Positions 15,520 to 23,204 are shown, counted from the first letter of the stretch. The stretch is 34,127 nucleotides of DNA from Catenulispora rubra (GCF_015356825.1 NZ_JAACYW010000104.1:1-34127), one strand, 5' to 3'. Made by a program: numbers and translations. The notes: generated from the letters alone by a model not told the origin.

Positions 15520-17250
15520 TTAGAGCAGGCGCACGTTATGCGTCGCCTCCTTGACGACGTCCCCGAGGTGCCCGGTCAGCGCCTGCTTGGCGACGCTGAG
15601 CGTGAAGCCCTTAACCGTTGCCGCCGGAGTGTGCGCCGGTAGGGCCAACGCATAGGGATCGACGACCACGTCGACCACCACGGGTCCGCCGCGGTGGTTC
15701 AAGGCCTCCTTCAACCCTTGCTCCAGGTCGGCGGGGCGCTCGATCCTGATGCCCTTGGCACCCATCGCCTCGCCGACCTTCGCGAAGTCCGGGTTCTGGA
15801 AGTCGACGCCCCACGGCGTGAGCCCGGCCTCCTGCATCTCGATCCAGACGAAGTCGAGCTTGCCGTTGTTCAGGATCACGTGGACGATCTCGGCCTTGCG
15901 CTGCACCTCCGTCAGGAGGTCGCCGAGGCCGAGCATCGTGAAGCCGCCGTCCCCGCACAGCGCGATCGCCGCGCGGTCCGGGAAGGCCATCTTGGCGCCG
16001 AACGCGTTGGGGGAGGCGCTGGCCATGGAGGCCCACGTGAGGCTGCCGAACATGTGGCGCTTCGGGCCGAAGTGCAGATAGTGCGCGGCCCAGATGCACG
16101 CGGTACCGGTGTCGACGGTGAACACCGCCTCTTCCGGGGCGAGCCTGTCGAGGGTCGCCGTCAGGTATTCCGGTCGGATCTGCTTGAGCGCCGGACCGTG
16201 CTCGACATAGTGCTGAAGCTGTTTGTCGAACTCTTCTGTCTTCTTTAGACACTTCCGCAGGAAGGCGTCGTCGGACTTAGGAGTCACTTGCGGTAGTAGT
16301 CGATCCAGGGTGGCTCCGACATCGCCTACCAGTCCGTGCGCCAGCGGTACCCGGCGGCCCAGACGGCGTCCGTCCCGGTCCACCTGGACCACCTTCACGC
16401 CTTTGTGCGGGAGGAACTGCGGGAACGGGAAGTCCGTACCCAGCATCAGGAGTACGTCGGCGTGGTTCGCCGCCTCCCAGCAGCCGCCGTAGCCGAGCAG
16501 TCCGGTCATGCCGACCGCGTGCGGGTTGTCGTACTCCAGCCACTGCTTGCCCTTGAAGCTGTAGCCGACCGGTGCGTTCAGGTTGTCCGCGAGTACGCGG
16601 ACCTGGTCCCTGGCGTTCTGGCAGCCCTCGCCGCCGAAGATGGTGACGGTCTTCGCGCCGTTGATGATGTCGGCGAGCTTGGCGATGTCCTCGTCGGGCG
16701 CGGGGCCCGCGACAGTGTTGGGCACTGTTATATGCGTCGGCACATCCGGTGCGTCTGCGGCTGCGACGTCGCCCGGCAGCGAGATCACCGTCGGGCCGTG
16801 CTCGGTCAGCGCGGTGGTGATCGCGGAGGTGACTATGGGGCGCAGCTGTTTGGGATCTACCAGGCGTCCCGTATAGAGGGACGCCACATTGAAGAACGTA
16901 TAAGGGTTCAGCTCTTCCAGTCCGTCGGTGTCCATGATGGCGGTCTCGACGTCGCCGGCGATCGCGATCACCGGGGCGCCTTCCTTGCGGGCGTCGATCA
17001 GTCCGTTGATCAGGTGGCTCACGCCGGGGCCTGCGGTCCCGCACACCGCGACCGGACGCCCGGACATCTTCGCCTCCGCGACCGCCGCGAAGACGCCCCA
17101 CTCCTCGTGCCGGACGTGGACGAAGTCGATGTCGCCGGCCCGCCGCAGCGCGTCGATCGCCGGGTTCAGGGCGTCGCCGACGATCCCGTAGCAGCGCCGC
17201 ACTCCGGCATCGGCGAGCATTTTCCACAGCACGTCCGCGACAGTAGGCAT
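15520..17250 (-). CDS. poxB: ThDP-dependent pyruvate oxidase / pyruvate:quinone dehydrogenase
   Basis: A 576-residue ThDP and FAD enzyme of the acetolactate synthase-like family. The catalytic Glu is in HVRHEEWGVFAA (E49/E50). The ThDP/Mg motif is GDGGF...NN (433-462). The FAD/central domain spans about 190-330. PoxB decarboxylates pyruvate to acetate and passes electrons to membrane quinone. The full length and the long C-terminal domain (VVDVVVDPYALALPAH then about 35 residues) fit PoxB better than acetolactate synthase. No good ribosome site precedes the ATG. The 51-bp divergent gap to the next gene must hold both promoters. Confidence 0.88.
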   Translation of the reverse strand: MPTVADVLWKMLADAGVRRCYGIVGDALNPAIDALRRAGDIDFVHVRHEEWGVFAAVAEAKMSGRPVAVCGTAGPGVSHLINGLIDARKEGAPVIAIAGDVETAIMDTDGLEELNPYTFFNVASLYTGRLVDPKQLRPIVTSAITTALTEHGPTVISLPGDVAAADAPDVPTHITVPNTVAGPAPDEDIAKLADIINGAKTVTIFGGEGCQNARDQVRVLADNLNAPVGYSFKGKQWLEYDNPHAVGMTGLLGYGGCWEAANHADVLLMLGTDFPFPQFLPHKGVKVVQVDRDGRRLGRRVPLAHGLVGDVGATLDRLLPQVTPKSDDAFLRKCLKKTEEFDKQLQHYVEHGPALKQIRPEYLTATLDRLAPEEAVFTVDTGTACIWAAHYLHFGPKRHMFGSLTWASMASASPNAFGAKMAFPDRAAIALCGDGGFTMLGLGDLLTEVQRKAEIVHVILNNGKLDFVWIEMQEAGLTPWGVDFQNPDFAKVGEAMGAKGIRIERPADLEQGLKEALNHRGGPVVVDVVVDPYALALPAHTPAATVKGFTLSVAKQALTGHLGDVVKEATHNVRLL

Positions 17251-17288
17251 GCCGCCAGTCTCGGGGAGGGGGCCCTAGGCGGGGTCGC

Positions 17289-17294
17289 TAGAGT
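17289..17294 (+). promoter_or_regulatory. -10 box for a leaderless GTG start
   Basis: TAGAGT at 17289-17294 is a textbook actinomycete -10 box (TAGNNT) ending seven bases before the GTG at 17302, which predicts transcription start at 17301 or 17302 and a leaderless message. No clear -35 box is visible. Confidence 0.55.
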
Positions 17295-17301
17295 GAGCCG
17301 C

Positions 17302-18045
17302 GTGGGGGACCAGAAGACGCCGACGATCCCGATGCCGTCCGTGCCCGCCGCCGCGTTGTGGGAGATCTCCCTCGCGGCGTATCTGCGGCGGCGCACCGAC
17401 CTTCCCTCATTGGCCCTCAAACCCCTGGGGCTGCTCGACCGCTACGGCGAGGTCGCCGTCGGACCGGACCACATGGCCTTCGACGGTGAGGACGTGCCCT
17501 GGGACAAGGCCGTCCGGGTGATCGTGCGGGACGTGGTCGAGGTGGTCTCCGACGCGGCGATGGCGCGCGAGGCGGAGAAGATCCGGCACCTGCTGCCGCC
17601 GGTGCCGGGCCGCAAGTGGGTGGTGGACCACGCGATGGCGCTGCTGGGGGAGTTCGCGGCGCCGCGGTTGACGAAGGCGCGCGGCGGCGACGTGGTGAGC
17701 GAGGTCGTGTACCGCGGTGCTTTCGGGCGGGAGAGGACGCTTCAGGCCGGAGTGTTCGCGGCACTGGTGATGGCGACTTGGCCGCAGGTGCGACAGAGTT
17801 TGGTCACTACTGCGCGGGCGAATGGAGTAGATGTGTACGGCGAAGCATCACAATACGAGGCTCCCGGTGTGCCCGCCCCTGTTGGGCACACCGCGATTCC
17901 GCAGGACAGCTCGGACGACGATCCGACGATCACGCTTCCGGCACAGTCCGATCCGGCCCACGACACGCTCGGCGCTTCCGGCGCCTCGGTGATGCCGCCG
18001 CGTGCGGACCTGTGGACTCCCGCCGAGCCCCAGTCCGAGGGCTGA
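17302..18045 (+). CDS. Unknown actinobacterial protein with a disordered acidic tail
   Basis: About 247 residues. Residues 1-175 look folded: a helix-rich N-terminus, then a beta-rich stretch (YGEVAVGPDHMAFDG) that resembles the start of a PH-like or bacterial PH domain, then helices. Residues 185-247 are Pro/Ser/Asp-rich and probably disordered. It has no signal peptide or membrane segment. I do not recognise the family. The GTG at 17302 is preferred over GTG 17293 because the TAGAGT box sits at leaderless distance. A short hairpin (18041-18054) overlaps its stop. Confidence 0.7.
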   Translation: MGDQKTPTIPMPSVPAAALWEISLAAYLRRRTDLPSLALKPLGLLDRYGEVAVGPDHMAFDGEDVPWDKAVRVIVRDVVEVVSDAAMAREAEKIRHLLPPVPGRKWVVDHAMALLGEFAAPRLTKARGGDVVSEVVYRGAFGRERTLQAGVFAALVMATWPQVRQSLVTTARANGVDVYGEASQYEAPGVPAPVGHTAIPQDSSDDDPTITLPAQSDPAHDTLGASGASVMPPRADLWTPAEPQSEG

Positions 18046-18054
18046 GAACTCAGC
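18041..18054 (+). terminator. Short hairpin across a stop codon
   Basis: GCTGA (18041-18045) pairs with TCAGC (18050-18054) around four bases; the TGA stop is in the left arm. It lies in the convergent gap and is a weak terminator candidate. Confidence 0.3.
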
Positions 18055-18065
18055 GGGAGTCGCAT

Positions 18066-18106
18066 ACTTCTTAGATCAGGGTCACTTCTTAGAGCAGAGT
18101 CACTTC
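18066..18106 (-). repeat. 18-bp tandem repeat across the stop of the secreted peptidase
   Basis: Two 18-bp units (18066-18083 and 18084-18101, 16 of 18 identical) and a partial third each carry AAGTGA on the minus strand. The second TGA is in frame, 18 bases after the first, so the end of the gene has been copied in register. Confidence 0.8.
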
Positions 18107-19221
18107 ACCGTCACGTGCGTCAGCGCGCAGACGTTGGTGTCGTTGGACCAGCTGCCCTGGAAGGTGTAGGTGCCGTTGCCGAACTTCACGTTGCCGGCGC
18201 CGCCGGTCACGCCCTTGAGCCAGGCGCACTCGTCGGCGTTCTCCTGGCCCTGGTAGGGCGAGCCCGCGACGTTGTTGGTCCAGCCGCCGGCCGGGTTCTG
18301 GTCGGTGATGGTCTCGCTGTACTCGTGGCCCAGGGTCATGGTCCAGCCGTCCAGCGTGCCCTTGCTGCCGGAGTTCAGGAAGTTGACGCCGCAGCCCTGG
18401 CCGGAGTCCATGTTGTAGGGCTGGTTGGAGAAGGCGAAGTCGCCGACGGTGGACGCGATGGCGCCGCCGGTCAGCGTGGTGTCGCCGTTGTAGTCGTGCC
18501 AGGCGCAGTACTGGCCCTGGTAGTTGTCCGGGTTGGTGCCGTGCGGGGACAGGATCACGTAGTAGGCGGCCCGGTTCTTTGCCGCGGTGGTGTTGCCGAA
18601 GTGCTTCGCGGCCTTCAGCGCCTCCACACCGAGCTGGTGGCCGGTGGCGGCGGCCGGGGACTTCGCGGAGTTGTCGTACCAGGCGCCGGCGAGCACGCCG
18701 CCGGTCGGGTAGGGCACGTGCAGGGCGCCCGACGGGCAGCTGGTCGCGCCGGTCTTGACCCCCGCGCCGTCGCAGTACTGCGTCATGGTCCCGGACCACG
18801 CCTCGCCGCCGGTGCCCACGCCCTTGAAGAGCATCTGCGCCGGCGCGGCGCCCTTCTGCGGGTCGTTGGAGAACGTCAGGTTGCCGTTGGCGTCCTTGCC
18901 CTGAGTACCCCACTGGCTCCCGTAGAAGATGAGGTAGACCTTCGGGTGCTGGTCCGTCACGCCGATGCCGTCTATGCCGCCGCCGTAGGACAGCGTCTCC
19001 GGACCGGTCGTGGCCGTCTTCGCCAGGCCGGTCTCATGAGCGAGCTGCGCGCGGATGGCCGCGGCACCGGCGACTGTGGGGAAGACGCCGTGGCGCATCG
19101 GGGCCGGGCCGGCCTGCGCCGCCCCGGAGGTGCCGAACGCGGCGAGCAGCGCGGCGGTGGCGCCGATGGCGCCGGCGGCCAGGCGCGCCTTGCCGCGGCG
19201 GGTCGTGGGGGTGTGGAGCAT
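18100..19221 (-). CDS. Secreted putative metallopeptidase-like protein (HEYSE motif)
   Basis: A 373-residue exported protein. A Sec signal peptide (basic RRGKAR, hydrophobic 15-30, cleavage after AQA at about 37) is followed by a domain with strands VYLIFYGSQWG (95-105). The likely metal site is HEYSE (299-303) with D307 and the downstream acidic run E327/D330. Bacterial and plant EXORDIUM-like or related secreted proteins share a comparable HE-x-x-E...D arrangement, so this may be a zinc peptidase or a non-peptidase relative. Cys residues (150, 162, 239, 277, 332 and one near the end) could form three disulfides. AGAGGAAG gives a good ribosome site. Confidence 0.6.
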   Translation of the reverse strand: MLHTPTTRRGKARLAAGAIGATAALLAAFGTSGAAQAGPAPMRHGVFPTVAGAAAIRAQLAHETGLAKTATTGPETLSYGGGIDGIGVTDQHPKVYLIFYGSQWGTQGKDANGNLTFSNDPQKGAAPAQMLFKGVGTGGEAWSGTMTQYCDGAGVKTGATSCPSGALHVPYPTGGVLAGAWYDNSAKSPAAATGHQLGVEALKAAKHFGNTTAAKNRAAYYVILSPHGTNPDNYQGQYCAWHDYNGDTTLTGGAIASTVGDFAFSNQPYNMDSGQGCGVNFLNSGSKGTLDGWTMTLGHEYSETITDQNPAGGWTNNVAGSPYQGQENADECAWLKGVTGGAGNVKFGNGTYTFQGSWSNDTNVCALTHVTVK

Positions 19222-19539
19222 GTGGTGGCTTCCTCTCGCTGGGACCTCGCCGCCCGGCCGGGGTTGGCCGCAGCGGCGTGTTGGTGCGCGGGCGCACGCC
19301 GATCGGCACGCGGCGGTACCGCGCGCTCGCCGTGAACGTCCGTGGTGCGATGCGATGGGGCCTGTCAGCGCCCGACGGAACCCGGGGGCTCCAGGCCCCT
19401 GAGATCGTCTGCGAAGGGGAAACTAGCAATGAGGCCAACCCGGGTCAACGGGTTGGCCTCAAACGATTAAGCGAAGGTTTCCCTGGTGCTCACCCTGCGG
19501 TGCGCGGCCGGAACCCTTGCCCGTCCCTTGTCATGCTGC
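19222..19539. other. Intergenic stretch with one strong terminator
   Basis: This 318-base gap between two minus-strand genes holds the upstream region of the secreted protein (near side) and the terminator of the muramidase (19430-19461). I see no ORF with coding bias and no known RNA motif in it. Confidence 0.5.
19430..19461 (-). terminator. Strong 13-bp stem terminator after the GH25 gene
   Basis: TGAGGCCAACCCG (19430-19442) and CGGGTTGGCCTCA (19449-19461) pair perfectly around a 6-base loop. On the minus strand the stem is followed by a T-richer stretch. It ends the muramidase transcript and insulates the next gene. Confidence 0.8.
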
Positions 19540-20532
19540 TCAGCGGTGGACGGCCTCGACCAGGTAGGACAGCGGCACGTCCGGGTTCGCGGTTCTGGTG
19601 ATGCTGATTTTCTGGACCCCGGTCGGCAGCGGTCCGCCGACCGGGTTGACGCGGTCGCCGGCGGCGGAGACCGCCACGTCCGGGTAGACGTGCGACCAGC
19701 CCTGACCGTGCGTGAAGATGGCGACCCGCACGTTCGCGGTGCCGAAGTCGGCGCCGAGGCTGAACCACACGTTGCCCCAGCCGGCGCTGCCGTAGTTGGC
19801 CGGCGGCGGCAGCACGACCGTCACAGCGCCGTTGCCTTGCGCAACCACACCTGTAGCGAATACGGGCATGTCATCGTCCTCCGAAGGGGCGCCGGTGCCG
19901 GTGCCGGGGTTCAGCGCCGAGATGAGCTCCGAGGTCGACCCCCGGAACGCGTTGTAGTCCAGCGGCTGTCCGCCGTCGGACGCCTGGTTCGTGAACTGGT
20001 AGATCAGGGGTGTCATCCCGCCGTAGGGCTGCCAGCCGGCGGCCCCGTCTCCGGGATAGATGTTCGCCGGGCCCCCCGAGCCGCCCGGGTACACCGAGGA
20101 GACGAGCGAGACTCCGCGGCCGGCCACCGGGGACAGGTCGGGCGAGCCGATCTGCTCCCAGTACCAGCGCGGCAGGTAGATCAGACGCAGATTGAGTCCC
20201 GCGGAACGCGCGGCGTCGAGGTACGCCAGGATCTGGTCCAGGGACGGCGAGAACGATCCCGCGGGCTCGGCGTCCAACATGCCCGGCAGCGAACTGTCGC
20301 CCACGTTGGCCGCGGTGTGCTGGGCCTGGGCGGTGGAGCTCTCGCCGGACAGGAAGTGGTACCAGACGAACGGTTTGCCGAGCTGTGCGGACTGGGTTCG
20401 CCAGGCCTGGTAGTCGGCATCGGTGTAGTAGGTGCCCTCGGTCGTCTTGGCTATGACGAACGAGGCGTCCGCGAGCCGGGACAAGCTCAGCCCGCTCTGA
20501 TAGGACGATATGTCGGGTCCGAAAATGGTCAC
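19540..20532 (-). CDS. GH25 muramidase-like protein without a signal peptide
   Basis: A 330-residue protein whose N-terminal 200 residues form a glycoside hydrolase 25 barrel, the fold that cuts the MurNAc-GlcNAc bond of peptidoglycan. The opening GPDISSYQ gives the usual first Asp (D7), and the LDAE motif gives D87 and the catalytic acid E89. YQFTNQ closes the barrel. After a Gly/Thr/Pro linker (about 205-222) a beta-rich C-terminal domain of about 110 residues follows; I do not recognise it. The protein starts directly in the catalytic domain with no export signal, like phage endolysins. AAGGAG lies about 12 bases before the ATG. Confidence 0.8.
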   Translation of the reverse strand: MTIFGPDISSYQSGLSLSRLADASFVIAKTTEGTYYTDADYQAWRTQSAQLGKPFVWYHFLSGESSTAQAQHTAANVGDSSLPGMLDAEPAGSFSPSLDQILAYLDAARSAGLNLRLIYLPRWYWEQIGSPDLSPVAGRGVSLVSSVYPGGSGGPANIYPGDGAAGWQPYGGMTPLIYQFTNQASDGGQPLDYNAFRGSTSELISALNPGTGTGAPSEDDDMPVFATGVVAQGNGAVTVVLPPPANYGSAGWGNVWFSLGADFGTANVRVAIFTHGQGWSHVYPDVAVSAAGDRVNPVGGPLPTGVQKISITRTANPDVPLSYLVEAVHR

Positions 20533-20633
20533 AGGCGGCTCCTTATGGGGTCGTCACAGACCATTCTGGTCGCGCGAGACCGCTTTGGGGAGGGCTTTTA
20601 CCGTGCCTTTGGGGATAACTTGGCATTCGGTTG

Positions 20634-20843
20634 TCAGGACCCGGACGCGGAATTCGGGGCAGAATGCGGGGTATTGTCCGCTCCGTCCGGCCGGCCGGCG
20701 CCGGGCGCCAGCAGGCCGACGAACGCGACTTCGAAGACCCGCCGACAGGAGCGGCACGACCACCGCCGGTGGCCGCCCTCCTCCGGGCGCAGGTCTTCGT
20801 CGCCGCAGTACGGGCAGTATGCGGGGGCCGCGCGCTCGCTCAC
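20634..20843 (-). CDS. Small zinc-ribbon protein linked to sulfite reductase
   Basis: 69 residues with a four-Cys zinc ribbon: C10/C13 (YCPYCG) and C30/C33 (CRSCRR), followed by a disordered tail. A small protein in this position, between sulfite reductase and cysH, is also found in streptomycetes, which supports it being real. The GTG start lies 44 bases after the reductase stop, and the gap is filled by the tandem repeats described separately. Function is unknown; metal or nucleic-acid binding is possible. Confidence 0.7.
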   Translation of the reverse strand: MSERAAPAYCPYCGDEDLRPEEGGHRRWSCRSCRRVFEVAFVGLLAPGAGRPDGADNTPHSAPNSASGS

Positions 20844-20889
20844 GACAAGTCCGCCTTCACAGGGTCCGTCTTCACGGGGTCCACCTTCA
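20840..20889 (-). repeat. 15-bp tandem repeats between sulfite reductase stop and the zinc-ribbon start
   Basis: On the minus strand GTGAAGGTGGACCCC and GTGAAGACGGACCCT are followed by a 17-bp third unit. TGA recurs at 20889, 20874 and 20859 in frame. The last copy (GGCGGACTTGTCGTGA) nearly repeats the real end of the reductase (GGCGGACCTGTCGTGA), and its GTG is the start codon of the zinc-ribbon gene. Confidence 0.8.
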
Positions 20890-22596
20890 CGACAGGTCCG
20901 CCTCCGAGGCGCGCGTCGTCCACTGCGCGAACGTCTCGCTCTCGGTGCGCTGCTCCTGGAACCGGCGAGCCAGGCGCTCGACGTAGTCCGGCAGCGCCGC
21001 GGCTGTCACCTTCAGGCCGCGCACCTTGCGGCCGAAGGCGCCGTCCTCGACGTCCGCCGGGTCCTTTGTCTGCGCGCCGAGGTGGCCGCCGAGGTGCACC
21101 TGGTACCCCTCGACCTGCTCGCCGTTCTCGTCCAGGACCAGCTGGCCCTTCAGGCCGATGTCGGCGACCTGGATGCGCGCGCAGGAGTTGGGGCAGCCGT
21201 TCAGGTTGATGGTCAGCGGCTGGTCGAAGTCCGGCAGCCGGCGCTCGAGCTCGTCGATCAGGTTCGACGCGCTCTTCTTCGTCTCCACGATCGCCAGCTT
21301 GCAGAACTCGATGCCGGTGCAGGCCATCGTGGAGCGCCGGAACACCGAGGGGCGGACCTGCAGGTCCAGCGCCTCCAGGGCGCTGACCAGCTCCTCGACC
21401 CGCTCCGGGGCCACGTCCAGGATCAGCAGCTTCTGCTCGGTGGTGGTGCGGACCCGGTCCGAGCCCGCGGCCTCGGCCAGGTCGGCGATCTTGGCCAGGG
21501 TCGCGCCGTCGACGCGGCCGACACGCGGGGCGAAGCCGACGTAGTGGTTGCCGTCCTTCTGGACGTGCACGCCGATGTGGTCGCGCTCGTAGGTCGGCGC
21601 CGGTTCCGGCGCCGGGCCGTCGGTCAGCGGGCGCTTGAGGTACTCGGTCTCCAGCACCTCGCGGAACTTCGCCGCACCCCAGTCCGCGACCAGGAACTTC
21701 AGGCGCGCGCGGCTGCGCAGGCGACGGTAGCCGTAGTCGCGGAAGATGCCGCAGACGCCGGCCCAGACCTCCGGGACCTCCTCCAGCGTCACGAAGGCGT
21801 TGAGGCGCTTGGCGAAGTGCGGGTTCGTCGACAGGCCGCCGCCGACCCACAGGTCGAAGCCCGGGCCGAGCTCGGGGTGGACCACGCCGACGAACGAGAT
21901 GTCGTTGATCTCGTGGACCACGTCCTGCAGGCCGCTGATCGCGGTCTTGAACTTGCGCGGGAGGTTGGAGAACTCCGGGTTGCCGATGTAGCGCCGGGAG
22001 ATCTCGTCGATCGCCGGGGTGGCGTCGATGATCTCGGCGGCGGAGATGCCGGCCACCGGCGAGCCGAGGATCACGCGCGGGACGTCGCCGCAGGCCTCGG
22101 CGGTGCTCAGGCCGACGTCCTCCAGCGTCTTCCAGATCGCCGGCACGTCCTCGATCCGCACCCAGTGCAGCTGGATGTTCTGCCGGTCGGTGACGTCGGC
22201 GGTGCCGCGCGCGTACTTCTCGGAGACCTCGGCGACGGCCCGCAGCTGGGCCAGGCTCAGCCGGCCGCCGTCGATGCGCACCCGCAGCATGAAGTACTTG
22301 TCGTCGAGGTCCTCCGGCTCCAGGATGCCGGTCTTGCCGCCGTCGATGCCGGGGCGGCGCTGGGTGTACAGGCCCCACCAGCGGAACCGGCCGCGCAGGT
22401 CGCCGCCGTCGATGGCGTCGAACCCGCGGTAGGCGTAGATGTTCTCGATGCGGGCCCGGACGTTCAGGCCGTCGTCATCCTTCTTGGTCTGCTCGTTGCC
22501 GTTCAGCGGGGTGAAATAGCCTTTGGCCCACTGGCCCTCGCCGCGCTGCTGGCGGGGTCGGCCGACGCGGGCAGGCGTGGACGGGGTGGCGGTCAT
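20887..22596 (-). CDS. sir: Ferredoxin-dependent sulfite reductase (nitrite/sulfite reductase family)
   Basis: A 569-residue sirohaem and 4Fe-4S enzyme that reduces sulfite to sulfide with six electrons. Cluster ligands are C426/C432 (CTGIEFC) and C468/C472 (CPNSC). The sirohaem-phosphate basic patch includes TDRQNIQLHWVRIED (136-150). Two ferredoxin-like half-domains (about 60-180 and 340-420) are as in mycobacterial NirA. In actinomycetes with this gene beside cys genes, sulfite and not nitrite is the usual substrate. It has its own leader peptide B and control element upstream, 70 bases from leader stop to ATG. The 3' end carries tandem repeats. Confidence 0.92.
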   Translation of the reverse strand: MTATPSTPARVGRPRQQRGEGQWAKGYFTPLNGNEQTKKDDDGLNVRARIENIYAYRGFDAIDGGDLRGRFRWWGLYTQRRPGIDGGKTGILEPEDLDDKYFMLRVRIDGGRLSLAQLRAVAEVSEKYARGTADVTDRQNIQLHWVRIEDVPAIWKTLEDVGLSTAEACGDVPRVILGSPVAGISAAEIIDATPAIDEISRRYIGNPEFSNLPRKFKTAISGLQDVVHEINDISFVGVVHPELGPGFDLWVGGGLSTNPHFAKRLNAFVTLEEVPEVWAGVCGIFRDYGYRRLRSRARLKFLVADWGAAKFREVLETEYLKRPLTDGPAPEPAPTYERDHIGVHVQKDGNHYVGFAPRVGRVDGATLAKIADLAEAAGSDRVRTTTEQKLLILDVAPERVEELVSALEALDLQVRPSVFRRSTMACTGIEFCKLAIVETKKSASNLIDELERRLPDFDQPLTINLNGCPNSCARIQVADIGLKGQLVLDENGEQVEGYQVHLGGHLGAQTKDPADVEDGAFGRKVRGLKVTAAALPDYVERLARRFQEQRTESETFAQWTTRASEADLS

Positions 22597-22639
22597 GGCG
22601 GAGGTGTCCTTAGCGAGGGGTCATACGGCCGGTGGGAGG

Positions 22640-22654
22640 GCGGCGGAGTGCCGC
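22640..22654 (-). promoter_or_regulatory. Hairpin between leader B and sulfite reductase
   Basis: GCGGC (22640-22644) and GCCGC (22650-22654) pair around five bases in the transcribed gap after the leader stop. The same five-base G/C arms occur after leader A, which suggests a conserved attenuator stem. Confidence 0.4.
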
Positions 22655-22666
22655 TGAGCAGCGCGG

Positions 22667-22759
22667 TCAGTTCGCGGTGCGGACCGTACTGGCCATGCTG
22701 GACAGGCGTCCGTAGTCGACATGGCGTCGACTCACGAGGGCGATTCCGGCACGGGACAT
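22667..22759 (-). CDS. Sulfur-operon leader peptide B (Cys codon replaced)
   Basis: A 30-residue ORF starting MSRAGIALVSRRHVDYG, parallel to leader A over 22 residues and then diverging (ASTVRTAN against VCMPVQ). At residue 24 leader A has Cys (TGT) and this copy has Ser (AGT), one base apart, so no Cys codon remains. Most codon differences in the shared part are silent. The ATG has no ribosome site; a GTGGAC/CAGGCT promoter 18 bases apart points to a leaderless start. It precedes sulfite reductase by 70 bases. Confidence 0.8.
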   Translation of the reverse strand: MSRAGIALVSRRHVDYGRLSSMASTVRTAN

Positions 22760-22766
22760 GGTCATC

Positions 22767-22815
22767 AGCCTGGCAGCGCATCCCGGACGCGTCCACTGTA
22801 GTCCGGGATGCGGAC
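22767..22815 (-). promoter_or_regulatory. Promoter and conserved upstream element of the sulfite reductase operon
   Basis: GTGGAC (22791-22796, minus) and CAGGCT (22767-22772) are 18 bases apart. The 26-bp block 22790-22815 matches that of the cysH operon at 23 of 26 positions. Here the block also takes part in a larger dyad, TCCCGGAC (22781-22788) with GTCCGGGA (22801-22808). Confidence 0.6.
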
Positions 22816-22828
22816 CTCTCGTCTCACA

Positions 22829-23204
22829 TCAGGCGGGCTTGCCCCTCTTGCGGGACGTGATGCCCAGGACGCCGGCTCCGACGGCCAGGGCGGCCGCGGC
22901 CAGGCCGAGGATCGGGGCGAAGCCGCCGCCGGTCGCCGCCAGACCGCGGTCGCGGGCGGACGCGGACACCGACGGCTGGGTGCCGGAAGGCGTGGTCGGG
23001 AGCGTCGGACGGGTCGGCGCGGTGGGTGTGGTGGGTGTGGTGGGCGTGGTCGGCGTGGTCGGCGTGGTGGGCTCGGACGGCGACGACGAGCTTGACGACG
23101 AACTGGAAGAGGAGCTGGAAGAAGAACTGGAGGAAGAACTCGTCGAGGTCGACGAGGACCGCCGCCACGCGTCGCTGTTTCGTGCCGGTTTCCAGGTCCG
23201 CCAT
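22829..23204 (-). pseudogene. LAXTG cell-wall anchor remnant (Ser/Thr-Pro stalk, no in-frame start)
   Basis: Read in the frame ending at 22829, the minus strand gives a polyserine run of about 20, a PTT repeat stalk, then DRGLAATGGG, a hydrophobic helix (about 22 residues) and the basic end SRKRGKPA. LAATG is a class E (LAXTG) sorting signal, so this is the C-terminus of a wall-anchored protein. The frame has no ATG, GTG or TTG after the TGA at 23204-23206. The only well-placed start, ATG 23204 behind GGAG, is in the other frame (MADLETGTKQRRVAAV) and would need a +1 shift before the Ser run. No signal peptide is present. Best read as a decayed or frameshifted gene. Confidence 0.55.

Noticed and set aside
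20840..22378. Alternative minus-strand frame within sulfite reductase ending in VKADLS
   Set aside because: It lacks the cluster Cys motifs; only the repeat at its end is notable, and that is reported separately.
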